DNA of 64,000 nucleotides, taken from contig CACNFS010000004.1 in the NCBI GenBank assembly GCA_902619835.1, forward strand, positions 17,395-81,394, given 5' to 3'. The first letter of the stretch is position 1; each line of letters starts with the position of its first letter. The DNA comes from an uncultured Pelagibacteraceae bacterium. Its GTDB lineage: Bacteria; Pseudomonadota; Alphaproteobacteria; Pelagibacterales; Pelagibacteraceae. The notes under the pieces are model-generated. The model did not search any database, was not told the DNA's origin, and saw only the letters and a program-made list of their open reading frames with translations. Shown here piece by piece: positions 19,696-26,971 of the stretch. The position numbers and the translations under genes are program-made.

Positions 19696-20391
19696 CTAAA
19701 TTTTGATTTTTATACTTCGATTTAATTTTATTCCTTTTGTGGAAAATTTACAATCATAGCAAAGTACGTTAAGATTTTTTTTAACAGCTTTTGATAATAA
19801 TTTACAATATTCAGGATCTATATCCTTAGCAAATTCAAATTTCCAACAATCATCTCTTTGAATTATATAGAGAAGATAAACCGTATAACCCTTTTTTTTT
19901 GCTTTGAGAAGTTCATTAATATGTTTGAGGCCTCTTGAGGTAATAGAGTCAGGAAATTCAGCTAAACCATCTTTTCTAGAAAGAGTTACGTTTTTAACCT
20001 CTATAAAAGATTTTTTATTATTCTTAGTTATTAAAAAATCAAATCTAGTATTTAATCCAAATTTTACTTCCTGCTTTATTGAGTCTATATTTTTAAATTT
20101 TTTGATTATTTTATTTTTTAAAGCATCTAAAACAATTTTATTTGTTAAATGTGTATTAATTCCAACTTTAGACTTTTTATTTTCTATTATTTGTAAAGTA
20201 TATTTTAGTTTTCTTTTTGGATTATCAGACTTACTTAACCAAACTCGATTACCTTTTCTTAATAATCCCATCATAGAGCCTGTATTAGGACAATGAGCTG
20301 TTGTTATATTATTACCAATTTTGACATCTACGAAAAATCGCTTATATCTTTTGATAAATACACCTGATATTAATGTTTTTTCAAAGTTCAT
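19696..20391 (-). CDS. sfsA: SfsA-family DNA-binding protein/nuclease-like
   Basis: A 231-residue SfsA protein (sugar fermentation stimulation). Family blocks are FIKRYKRFFVDV at the N-terminus, HCPNTGSMMGLL near residue 33, RFDFLI and FIEVKNVTLS, the last resembling a nuclease-fold D-ExK core. The E. coli member binds DNA; its physiological role is poorly understood. It is the first gene of the purine unit, with only 16 bp to the divergent cinA-like start. Confidence 0.9.
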   Translation of the reverse strand: MNFEKTLISGVFIKRYKRFFVDVKIGNNITTAHCPNTGSMMGLLRKGNRVWLSKSDNPKRKLKYTLQIIENKKSKVGINTHLTNKIVLDALKNKIIKKFKNIDSIKQEVKFGLNTRFDFLITKNNKKSFIEVKNVTLSRKDGLAEFPDSITSRGLKHINELLKAKKKGYTVYLLYIIQRDDCWKFEFAKDIDPEYCKLLSKAVKKNLNVLCYDCKFSTKGIKLNRSIKIKI

Positions 20392-20407
20392 GTATAACTA
20401 ATAACCT

Positions 20408-21166
20408 ATGAAGAAAAAAAAGAAAAAAGTAAATGCAGCAATTCTAATTATCGGGAATGAAATTTTATCAGGAAGAACTCAAGATAAAAATGTTGCATTT
20501 ATTAGCAAATGGCTAAACCTTAATTGCGGAATAACAACTTCAGAAGTAAGAATTATACCTGACGTTGAAAAGACTATAATTAAAAGCATTAAAACACTGT
20601 CAAAAAAGTTTAATTATGTATTTACCACAGGCGGAATAGGCCCTACACACGACGATATCACTGCTAAATCTATTTCTAAAGCTTTTAAAATGAAATATGG
20701 ATTTCATAAAGAGGCTTATAAAATTTTAGAAAATTATTATGGCAAAGAAAAATTTAATGACGGTAGAAAAAAAATGGCAAAGATGCCGATAAAATCAAAA
20801 TTAATTTATAATCCCTCTAGTGCTGCTCCCGGATTTATTACAAAAAATGTTTTATCTTTACCTGGCGTACCATCAATTTTAAATTCAATGATTGAAAACT
20901 GTAAAAAATATTTAGTCAAAGGATCAAAAGTTCACAGCAAAACAGTAAACCTTTTTACTGTTGAAAGTCATATATCGAAAAACTTAGAAATTTTACAAAA
21001 AAATTATAAAAAAGAAGTTGATATAGGTAGCTATCCTTTTTTTAGACTTGGTAAAATAGGTGTATCAATTGTTTCAAGATCAACATCAAAAAAAATACTT
21101 GAGAATGTAAATAGAGATTTAATAAAAATTATAAAGAATAAAAAAATAGAAATTCTTAAAGTTTAG
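20408..21166 (+). CDS. CinA/MoaB-like molybdopterin-binding domain protein
   Basis: A 252-residue protein with the MoCF-binding fold: ILIIGNEILSGRTQDKN at about 12-28 and FTTGGIGPTHDDITAKSI near residue 76, followed by AAPGF and LPGVP. It has only the N-terminal part of CinA and lacks the C-terminal nicotinamide-nucleotide amidase domain. Related short proteins are ADP-ribose pyrophosphatase-like or of unknown role, so function is open. The stop overlaps the convergent GT9 gene by 4 nt. Confidence 0.82.
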   Translation: MKKKKKKVNAAILIIGNEILSGRTQDKNVAFISKWLNLNCGITTSEVRIIPDVEKTIIKSIKTLSKKFNYVFTTGGIGPTHDDITAKSISKAFKMKYGFHKEAYKILENYYGKEKFNDGRKKMAKMPIKSKLIYNPSSAAPGFITKNVLSLPGVPSILNSMIENCKKYLVKGSKVHSKTVNLFTVESHISKNLEILQKNYKKEVDIGSYPFFRLGKIGVSIVSRSTSKKILENVNRDLIKIIKNKKIEILKV

Positions 21167-22116
21167 ATCAAAGCCAATACTTCATCAACTTCAATTGAGT
21201 TAATATCTTTTGTTTTATGAATTTTCTTACTATCTAATATTTGAATGAATTTATTTTTTGGAGCAAACTTTTCTGAATTTGTAGGACCAAATAAAACTAT
21301 CATGGGTATATCAGCTAGAGCCATCATATGCATTATTCCATTATCAATTGAAACAGCTGTATTTAATCTAGAAGCTAAAGCAGTCACTAAAGCCGGGCAG
21401 GCTAATTTAGAGGCTAATTCTGGAAATATTGCTGAAGGAACTTGATTTTTAATTTTTTCAATTAAATTGATATTTTCTTTCTCGATAAAAAAAACTGGAA
21501 CCTTATTTTTAGAAAGAATTTTGTTAGCTAAAGATGTAAATTTATAAATTGACCAACTTTTCTTTCTGTATCTATTTCCTTGAGTAATTGAAAATCCAAC
21601 ATAATTCGAGTTTGGCAACAATCTCTTTGCCTCATTAAGTAATTCTTTAGATAAACTTTTAACCATAAAATCTAGCTTAATTACATCTTCCTCAAAAAAT
21701 AAACTTAAATTTTCTATATGATTACTAGAATTTATTTTAATTTTTTTGGATGAGAAATATCCATTTAATGATCTAGAATAATAAGAATTATGCGGAATTC
21801 TTTTTAATATAAGTGAATTTCTAATTTTTGTTTGTAAATCAATAATTAAATCAAATGTTCCATAAGATTTTTTCAAAAAATTTCTTTTAGCAAATAATAT
21901 ATGCCACCATCTAAAACCAAAATATTTCAATCCTAAGTCTACAGTTTCTAAGTTAATCTTATACTCTTTTAATTTGCCATTAAAGTGATTGGAATGTGCT
22001 CCCAAATAATAAAATTTTGACTTTTTAAAGTGATTTTTTAGACTTATAATCAACGGGAAAAGTTGTATAGAATCACCCAGCCCCCCACCAGAATTATAAA
22101 TTAAAATTTTCTTCAT
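21163..22116 (-). CDS. Glycosyltransferase family 9 (heptosyltransferase-like)
   Basis: A 317-residue GT-B enzyme of the ADP-heptose:LPS heptosyltransferase family. The N-terminal NSGGGLGDSIQLFPLI is the acceptor-side glycine loop, GFSITQGNRYRKKSW lies mid-protein, and the donor motif SIDNGIMHMMALADIPMIVLFGP is near residues 256-278. It probably adds a heptose or related sugar to LPS core, acting at the inner membrane face. It is divergent from the cyclase gene across 145-180 bp that contain a perfect palindrome. Confidence 0.85.
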   Translation of the reverse strand: MKKILIYNSGGGLGDSIQLFPLIISLKNHFKKSKFYYLGAHSNHFNGKLKEYKINLETVDLGLKYFGFRWWHILFAKRNFLKKSYGTFDLIIDLQTKIRNSLILKRIPHNSYYSRSLNGYFSSKKIKINSSNHIENLSLFFEEDVIKLDFMVKSLSKELLNEAKRLLPNSNYVGFSITQGNRYRKKSWSIYKFTSLANKILSKNKVPVFFIEKENINLIEKIKNQVPSAIFPELASKLACPALVTALASRLNTAVSIDNGIMHMMALADIPMIVLFGPTNSEKFAPKNKFIQILDSKKIHKTKDINSIEVDEVLALI

Positions 22117-22132
22117 TAGAGATTTTTATTAT

Positions 22133-22152
22133 TATGATATTAATATATCATA
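22133..22152. promoter_or_regulatory. 20-bp palindrome between divergent GT9 and cyclase genes
   Basis: TATGATAT-TAAT-ATATCATA is a perfect 8-bp inverted repeat with a 4-nt centre. It falls 19 bp before a perfect TATAAT on the plus strand, that is over the expected -35 zone, and 17 bp before the GT9 start on the minus strand. A dimeric regulator site is plausible; chance is possible at this A+T content. Confidence 0.4.
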
Positions 22153-22171
22153 TTGTGAGGTGAATTAGATT

Positions 22172-22177
22172 TATAAT
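22172..22177 (+). promoter_or_regulatory. Consensus -10 box before the cyclase gene
   Basis: TATAAT matches the sigma70 -10 consensus exactly. No good -35 box lies 16-18 bp upstream; the palindrome at 22133-22152 ends where it would be. Transcription from here would give a leader of about 110 nt to ATG 22295. Confidence 0.4.
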
Positions 22178-22203
22178 GACAAATAATTAGATAAACCGAG
22201 GGC

Positions 22204-22219
22204 AAACTGGAAGACAACT
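22204..22219 (+). repeat. Left copy of a 16-bp near-identical direct repeat
   Basis: AAACTGGAAGACAACT differs at one of 16 bases from AAACTAGAAGACAACT at 25046-25061. The two copies bracket the cyclase and DUF6492 genes. Confidence 0.5.
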
Positions 22220-22294
22220 TTAGATTTAGTAGCAAAAATACACCATGAGACACAGTGCAGTTTGACTATTTCTATTATTATCTTATTCAAAGCT

Positions 22295-24034
22295 ATGATT
22301 TCTAAAATAATTAATAATTTTTCAAATTACTTTATTTTAAATAGTAAAGATTATTTAGTTGGTCAAAATTTAATAGAAGATTTTGCAAATAATAAATACT
22401 TTGAAAGTTTATTAATAAATTTAGCGGAGATAAATCCGTATGACCCCAAAATTTCAAATGAATTCTTAAAATTAGACGCTATCTCGGCTTTGCCTCATTT
22501 AAGAGTGCTAAAAACTTCTTTAAACTTAACTACTGAAAAGTTTATTCTTGAGCTTTCTTTTCTTGTTTTACCTTTTAATGAGCATTTATCAAAAGAATTA
22601 AAACTTTTATCCTCAAAAATTAGTGATACGAAATTCGGAAAAGCTAAATTGATTTCAAATTTATTAACCAGTTCAAAACATCTATTTTACAAGCAACTTA
22701 CTTTAGATTATGAGAAAAAAAATCCTCTAGCTTTATATCCAACCTCTAGTTATAGAAATTCAAGTGGTCACGTCGTTAGTTCAAATGATTATCAACAGAT
22801 AGAGGCAACCATGAGCCTAAATACTTTTACATCAATTAAGGTAGAAGAAAATACACTAAATATTAAAAATCCTCTCTTAAGAGATAATTATAAATCATTT
22901 GGAAGATGTATTTGTTTGGTAGACCAAAATATTGAGGAAAATTATGGACAAGAAATTGATAATTATTTTAATCATAACAAAATTATTTTAGAAAAACTGA
23001 TTTATAGGGCTATGGAAGTTGATAAGCATATAAAAAATGTTGAGAAAATAGTTGAAGATTTTAGAAGATTAGGCGTAAATAGAAACGAACCTATACTAAT
23101 AATTGGAGGAGGGGTCATTGGAGATATAGGAGCTTTTGCTGCATCTATTTATCATCGAAGCACTCCATATATAATGCTGTCAACATCTGTTGTAAGTGCA
23201 ATAGACAGTGGACCAAGTCCAAGGTCGTGTTGTGATGCTGGTGGATTTAAAAATCTTTTAGGTTCTTTTCATGCTCCAGTGCTTAATATATCTGATCGTT
23301 CATTTTTCAAAAGTTTAAAAACTTCTTGGGTCCGTCATGGAATTGCTGAAATACATAAAATGGCAGTAATTAGAGATGCAGAACTTTTTAATTTACTTGA
23401 AGATACTGGACATGATTTAATGAAAACTCACTTTGGTACAATTAATTGCAATCATCAAGATGAAATTGTTTCTAAATCAAAAAAAATAATTGGATTATCT
23501 TTGAAAAGTTATGTTGAGAGCGAATATGATAATTTACATGAAGTTCATAGTATTAGAGATCATGCTTTTGGTCATGGATTGAGTGCAAACTTCGAACTTA
23601 AAGCAGGATTACTTCACGGACATGCAATAAGTGTTGAGATGAATTTAAGTTCTTTTATGTCATATAAAAGAGGGTGGATGAGTGAAAAAGATTTGCATAG
23701 AATTTTTAGATTATTTAGTGAGTATGAATTAAGTTTGTGGCATGATATTTTATTAGATGAAAAATGTATGAATCAAGGATTTGATAAAATTTTGCAAAAA
23801 AGGGGAGGTAATTTAGCTATTCCAGTTCCATCTAGCATTGGAAAGTGTAAATATATTAACGATCTAACAAAAACTGAATTAAAAAATATTATTCAGGAAT
23901 ATAAGTTAATAGTTTCAAAATACCCAAGAAAAGGACTAGGTATTGAACCTCTTTGTTCAGACGCGGGGCTGGAAGACCCTGTGACTGTTTTTAAAACAGA
24001 TGAAAAAATTTCCAAAGAAGCAAATTTAAATTAA
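22295..24034 (+). CDS. Sugar-phosphate cyclase of the sedoheptulose-7-phosphate cyclase (EEVS-like) group with an extra N-terminal domain
   Basis: A 579-residue protein from ATG 22295 (the frame stays open back to 22187, with a TTG at 22262). The C-terminal two thirds have the dehydroquinate-synthase fold: the NAD loop GGGVIGDIGAFAASIYHRST starting near residue 271, metal ligands Glu in GIAEIHK, His in DHAFGHG and His in LLHGHA, and conserved FKNLLGSFHAP. HGHAISVEMNLS and NLAIPVPSSIG resemble C7-cyclitol cyclases (EEVS/DDGS) more than AroB. The AroB block VDSSVGGKT is replaced by IDSGPSPRS, with Arg at the Lys position. About 200 N-terminal residues match nothing I recognise. Product unknown; a cyclitol from a C7 sugar phosphate is inferred. 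Confidence 0.75.
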   Translation: MISKIINNFSNYFILNSKDYLVGQNLIEDFANNKYFESLLINLAEINPYDPKISNEFLKLDAISALPHLRVLKTSLNLTTEKFILELSFLVLPFNEHLSKELKLLSSKISDTKFGKAKLISNLLTSSKHLFYKQLTLDYEKKNPLALYPTSSYRNSSGHVVSSNDYQQIEATMSLNTFTSIKVEENTLNIKNPLLRDNYKSFGRCICLVDQNIEENYGQEIDNYFNHNKIILEKLIYRAMEVDKHIKNVEKIVEDFRRLGVNRNEPILIIGGGVIGDIGAFAASIYHRSTPYIMLSTSVVSAIDSGPSPRSCCDAGGFKNLLGSFHAPVLNISDRSFFKSLKTSWVRHGIAEIHKMAVIRDAELFNLLEDTGHDLMKTHFGTINCNHQDEIVSKSKKIIGLSLKSYVESEYDNLHEVHSIRDHAFGHGLSANFELKAGLLHGHAISVEMNLSSFMSYKRGWMSEKDLHRIFRLFSEYELSLWHDILLDEKCMNQGFDKILQKRGGNLAIPVPSSIGKCKYINDLTKTELKNIIQEYKLIVSKYPRKGLGIEPLCSDAGLEDPVTVFKTDEKISKEANLN

Positions 24035-24038
24035 TTTC

Positions 24039-25016
24039 ATGTATCAATTTGTTATCCCTGTTCATCATGTGACCTGGAGCACAAGAGCAGTCCTTGAGGG
24101 TATTTATGAAAAATATAAGCCAAAACATATTTATGTTATTACAACAGAAAATGAGATAAAAATTTTAAAAGACAAGTCAAATTATTGGAAAATTAAAAAT
24201 TTAACTTTATTAGATGAAGATAATTTTTTTTTAAACAAATACGGTTTAACAAAAAATGATATTATATCTCAAATTACTCAAAACAAACCAAATTACACTC
24301 CTGGATGGTTATATCAGCAGATTATTAAACTTGGAGCTAATGATGCTATAGATCAATTAGATGAAGTTTTTGTGATATGGGACTCCGATTTATTACCAGT
24401 TAGATCTTGGCCAATACTAAATGAAAAAAAGGAAAAGTTTGCTTTACTACAAGATAAATCTTATGGAAATAAGGATATTTTAAATTCATGGAAAAATTTA
24501 ATTATAAATGTTTTGGGGATTAATCCTGTTGAGGATGAAAGAGGAACATTTACTTCACATCATATGATTTTTAAAAAAAAGTACTTAAAAAGTCTCAAAT
24601 TAAAATTTAAAGATCATTTTAAATCTGATCAAAATTGGATTGAATTGATAATAAAAGCTGCAAATATTTATGGTTCTTTTGGTGAATATTGGACTTATGC
24701 TAGCTGGGTAAATCATATCAATAAAGACGATCTTAATTATTATCCTTACGAAAAATACGGTTTAACTACAGAAAGATTTTTTGATGATGGCAATGGTTTA
24801 TTTTCTAAAAATTATAAAAAACATATAAGTTTTAAAGAAGAAGAAGATTTTTATCCATCTTACTCTTCGATATTAAATTTTATTCGTAAAAATTATCACT
24901 CTCTTCCTTCTTCTTTATCATTTGAAACAAACATCAGACATACAAAAAAAAGAGATGATAATATCCATCTTGAGGAAAAGAGATCTATTTGGAGAGAAAA
25001 AAAACACAATTTATAA
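24039..25016 (+). CDS. DUF6492-like putative glycosyltransferase
   Basis: A 325-residue protein resembling the DUF6492 group of GT-A-like enzymes: an N-terminal FVIPVHH strand, TPGWLYQQIIKLGA near residues 88-100, a DxD-like metal motif in VFVIWDSDLLPV (D115, D117), and SHHMIFKKKYL further on. No signal peptide or membrane segment is seen. It begins 4 bp after the cyclase stop, so both are surely one operon; it could transfer a sugar to or from the cyclase product. The end is suspect: an 8-A run near codon 320 is followed in another frame by a protein-like tail to 25083. Confidence 0.65.
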   Translation: MYQFVIPVHHVTWSTRAVLEGIYEKYKPKHIYVITTENEIKILKDKSNYWKIKNLTLLDEDNFFLNKYGLTKNDIISQITQNKPNYTPGWLYQQIIKLGANDAIDQLDEVFVIWDSDLLPVRSWPILNEKKEKFALLQDKSYGNKDILNSWKNLIINVLGINPVEDERGTFTSHHMIFKKKYLKSLKLKFKDHFKSDQNWIELIIKAANIYGSFGEYWTYASWVNHINKDDLNYYPYEKYGLTTERFFDDGNGLFSKNYKKHISFKEEEDFYPSYSSILNFIRKNYHSLPSSLSFETNIRHTKKRDDNIHLEEKRSIWREKKHNL

Positions 25017-25083
25017 ATTCAGCAATTTAGCAATTTTTAATAACAAAACTAGAAGACAACTAGAAGATAGAGGCGGAAAATAA
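25017..25083 (+). other. Possible frameshifted C-terminal tail of the DUF6492 gene
   Basis: After the stop at 25014-25016, the +1 frame is open from the A run at about 24998 and reads IYKFSNLAIFNNKTRRQLE then DRGGK before TAA at 25081-25083. Removing one A from the run would join it to the main frame. It contains the right copy of the 16-bp repeat. This may be a real frameshift, a sequencing error or coincidence. Confidence 0.4.
25046..25061 (+). repeat. Right copy of the 16-bp near-identical direct repeat
   Basis: AAACTAGAAGACAACT, 15 of 16 identical to 22204-22219. It also begins an imperfect 11-bp tandem, ACTAGAAGACA followed by ACTAGAAGATA (25048-25069). Confidence 0.5.
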
Positions 25084-25107
25084 ATTATTTTTACTTATTT
25101 AAAACAC

Positions 25108-25135
25108 TTGTGTATTAATATATTAACAATAACAA
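25108..25135 (+). promoter_or_regulatory. Possible promoter of tRNA-Leu and nadK
   Basis: TTGTGT (25108-25113), 16 bp, TAACAA (25130-25135); the implied start site is a few bases before the tRNA at 25151. Weak match to consensus. Confidence 0.3.
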
Positions 25136-25150
25136 TAAAAATAACGACGT

Positions 25151-25236
25151 GCCCTCGTGGTGAAATTGGTAGACACAAAGGACTTAAAATCCTTGCCCTT
25201 TTGGGAGTGCCAGTTCGAGTCTGGCCGAGGGCACCA
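25151..25236 (+). tRNA. tRNA-Leu (TAA anticodon)
   Basis: An 86-nt class II tRNA. The acceptor GCCCTCG pairs with CGAGGGC, the anticodon loop CTTAAAA gives TAA, there is a long variable arm (TGCCCTTTTGGGAGT region), the T loop is GTTCGAGTC and CCA is encoded. nadK begins 8 bp downstream, so both probably share a transcript. The accessory cyclase segment lies immediately upstream. Confidence 0.97.
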
Positions 25237-25244
25237 CTTTAAAA

Positions 25245-26012
25245 ATGTATAAACCGTTAATTATATCTGATAAAAATCTCAAGTCTGTAAAGATAAAAAA
25301 AAAGGTAATTAAGATTTTCCAAAAAAAATATCTTAAAAAGAATAATATTGTTTTAGTAATTGGTGGAGATGGATTTATGTTAAAAATTTTAAAAAATAAT
25401 AAAAAAACAAAAAAATTTTTTTACGGTATAAACTCAGGTAATTACGGTTTTCTTATGAACAAATTTTCAAGAAAACATTTAATTAAAAATATATATAACT
25501 CGAAAATGATAAGTATATCTCCATTAGAAATGATTGTTAAAACTAAAAATAATATTAAAAAATGTTTAGCCATCAATGAGGTTTCTATCTTAAGACAAAG
25601 TAGGCAGGCAGCTAATTTATCAATAAAAAATAAATCGAGTTATATAATAAAAAAATTAGTTTCTGACGGGGTTTTAGTTTCAACACCTGCTGGAAGCACA
25701 GCCTATAATTTATCTGTGCATGGGCCAATTTTAAGCTTAAACTCAAAAAAAATTTCAATAGCGCCGATAAGTGCATTTAGACCAAGAAGATGGGTTGGAA
25801 AAATTGTGAGTGATAAATCAAAAATTTTAATTACTAATTTAAACCCCATAAAGAGGCCTGTAAGCGCAGTTGCTGACAATTTGGAAATAAGGCATGCAAA
25901 ACAAATCAAAGTTTGTACTCAGGATAAAATAAAATTTAACCTTCTTTACGATAAAAACAAAAGTTTACAAAAAAAGATTAAATTAGAACAATTGAGAAAA
26001 GAAACTTTTTAG
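25245..26012 (+). CDS. nadK: NAD kinase
   Basis: Phosphorylates NAD+ to NADP+. The 255 residues carry the ATP-NAD kinase motif GGDGFMLK (IGGDGFM near residue 39), the NAD-site NEVSILR and the glycine-rich LVSTPAGSTAYNLSVHGPIL block near residues 143-163. It is flanked by tRNA-Leu upstream and, one base past its stop, by the 3' end of the opposing tRNA-Thr. Confidence 0.95.
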   Translation: MYKPLIISDKNLKSVKIKKKVIKIFQKKYLKKNNIVLVIGGDGFMLKILKNNKKTKKFFYGINSGNYGFLMNKFSRKHLIKNIYNSKMISISPLEMIVKTKNNIKKCLAINEVSILRQSRQAANLSIKNKSSYIIKKLVSDGVLVSTPAGSTAYNLSVHGPILSLNSKKISIAPISAFRPRRWVGKIVSDKSKILITNLNPIKRPVSAVADNLEIRHAKQIKVCTQDKIKFNLLYDKNKSLQKKIKLEQLRKETF

Positions 26013-26013
26013 T

Positions 26014-26089
26014 TGGTGCCCTCACACGGACTCGAACCGCGAACCTATTGATTACAAATCAATTGCTCTACCAATTGAGCTATGAGGGC
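26014..26089 (-). tRNA. tRNA-Thr (TGT anticodon)
   Basis: A 76-nt tRNA on the minus strand. The acceptor GCCCTCA pairs with TGAGGGC, the D loop contains AATTGGTAGAG, the anticodon loop TTTGTAA gives TGT, the T loop is GGTTCGAGTCC and CCA is encoded. It lies 56 bp downstream of the rlmB stop and convergent with nadK. Confidence 0.97.
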
Positions 26090-26145
26090 GTTTTGTCTCT
26101 TTAAAATATATTTACTAAAAATACAATAAAAATTAAATAATATTT

Positions 26146-26889
26146 CTATTTAATTGAACGGGAAATATGATGACAAACTACAGAAACGGTATTTGAAATA
26201 TTCAAACTTTCTATTTTGCTGTTCATATTCACCTTAAATTTAAAATCTGAATTTTCAAGAGTTTTTGCTTTTATTCCGTAGCCTTCAGATCCAAATAATA
26301 ATACATTTTTTCCCTTCCAATCATTACTTGTAAAATCTTTCTTAGCACTTACATCAAAAGCACTAATCCAAAATTCTTTAGTTTTAAGAAATTTTAGAAC
26401 AGTATTTAAATTTGATACTTTAAAAATCTTTAGATGTTCCGCTCCTCCACTTGCACTTTTATAAAGCAATTTGCTTTTTGACGGAAATGACCGTTCTTTT
26501 ACTATCAAACCATCAATATTAAAAGCAACTGCGCTCCTAATAATCGAGCCAATATTTCTTGGATCTGTAACTTCCTCAAGTGCAATTAAATTAATATTTT
26601 TATTATTGTTATTTAAAACAAAATCTTTGATTGTTATCTCTTCTAATTGCTCAACTTCAGCTACTAATCCTTGGTGAGCTGTATCATCCCTTCCACATAA
26701 ATTATCCAGCTCTCTTCTAGATTTATAAAAAACACTTACAGATTTAAATAAGTTTAGGGACTGATTTTCTCTATTCAATTTTTTTTGGGCATCCTCGGTA
26801 ATAAAAACTCTCTCTATTTTTCTTGAGGGGTTTTTTAATGCTTCTAAAACAGCGTGTTTTCCAACAATTAAAAAAGTGGTTTTTTTCAT
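26146..26889 (-). CDS. rlmB: 23S rRNA (guanosine-2'-O-)-methyltransferase, TrmH family
   Basis: A 247-residue SPOUT methyltransferase with an N-terminal substrate-binding domain (VGKHAVLEALKNPSRKIERVF) and the SAM knot: LIALEEVTDPRNIGSIIRSA, LLFGSEGYGIK and SLNISNTVSVVCHHI. This layout is that of RlmB, which methylates G2251 of 23S rRNA. It is divergent from the tRNA-Tyr/tuf cluster. Confidence 0.9.
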   Translation of the reverse strand: MKKTTFLIVGKHAVLEALKNPSRKIERVFITEDAQKKLNRENQSLNLFKSVSVFYKSRRELDNLCGRDDTAHQGLVAEVEQLEEITIKDFVLNNNNKNINLIALEEVTDPRNIGSIIRSAVAFNIDGLIVKERSFPSKSKLLYKSASGGAEHLKIFKVSNLNTVLKFLKTKEFWISAFDVSAKKDFTSNDWKGKNVLLFGSEGYGIKAKTLENSDFKFKVNMNSKIESLNISNTVSVVCHHISRSIK

Positions 26890-26943
26890 GGTTTTTAAGC
26901 TTTATTTTCAAATTTCTAGCATATTTTAAGGCAAAATGATTTA

Positions 26944-26971
26944 TTGCAATTATTCCATAAATGCTTATAAA
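26944..26971 (+). promoter_or_regulatory. Promoter of the tRNA-Tyr/tRNA-Gly/tuf cluster
   Basis: TTGCAA (26944-26949), a 16-bp spacer and TATAAA (26966-26971), the same spacing and -10 as the rpsD and rpsM promoters. A short hairpin, GTGGG-TATC-CCCAC at 27001-27014, lies between it and the tRNA and may be a leader element. Confidence 0.6.

Noticed and set aside
22262..24034. Calling the cyclase 3-dehydroquinate synthase (aroB)
   Set aside because: The VDSSVGGKT block and other AroB substrate residues are replaced, the C-terminal blocks resemble C7 cyclases, and there is no neighbouring aroK.
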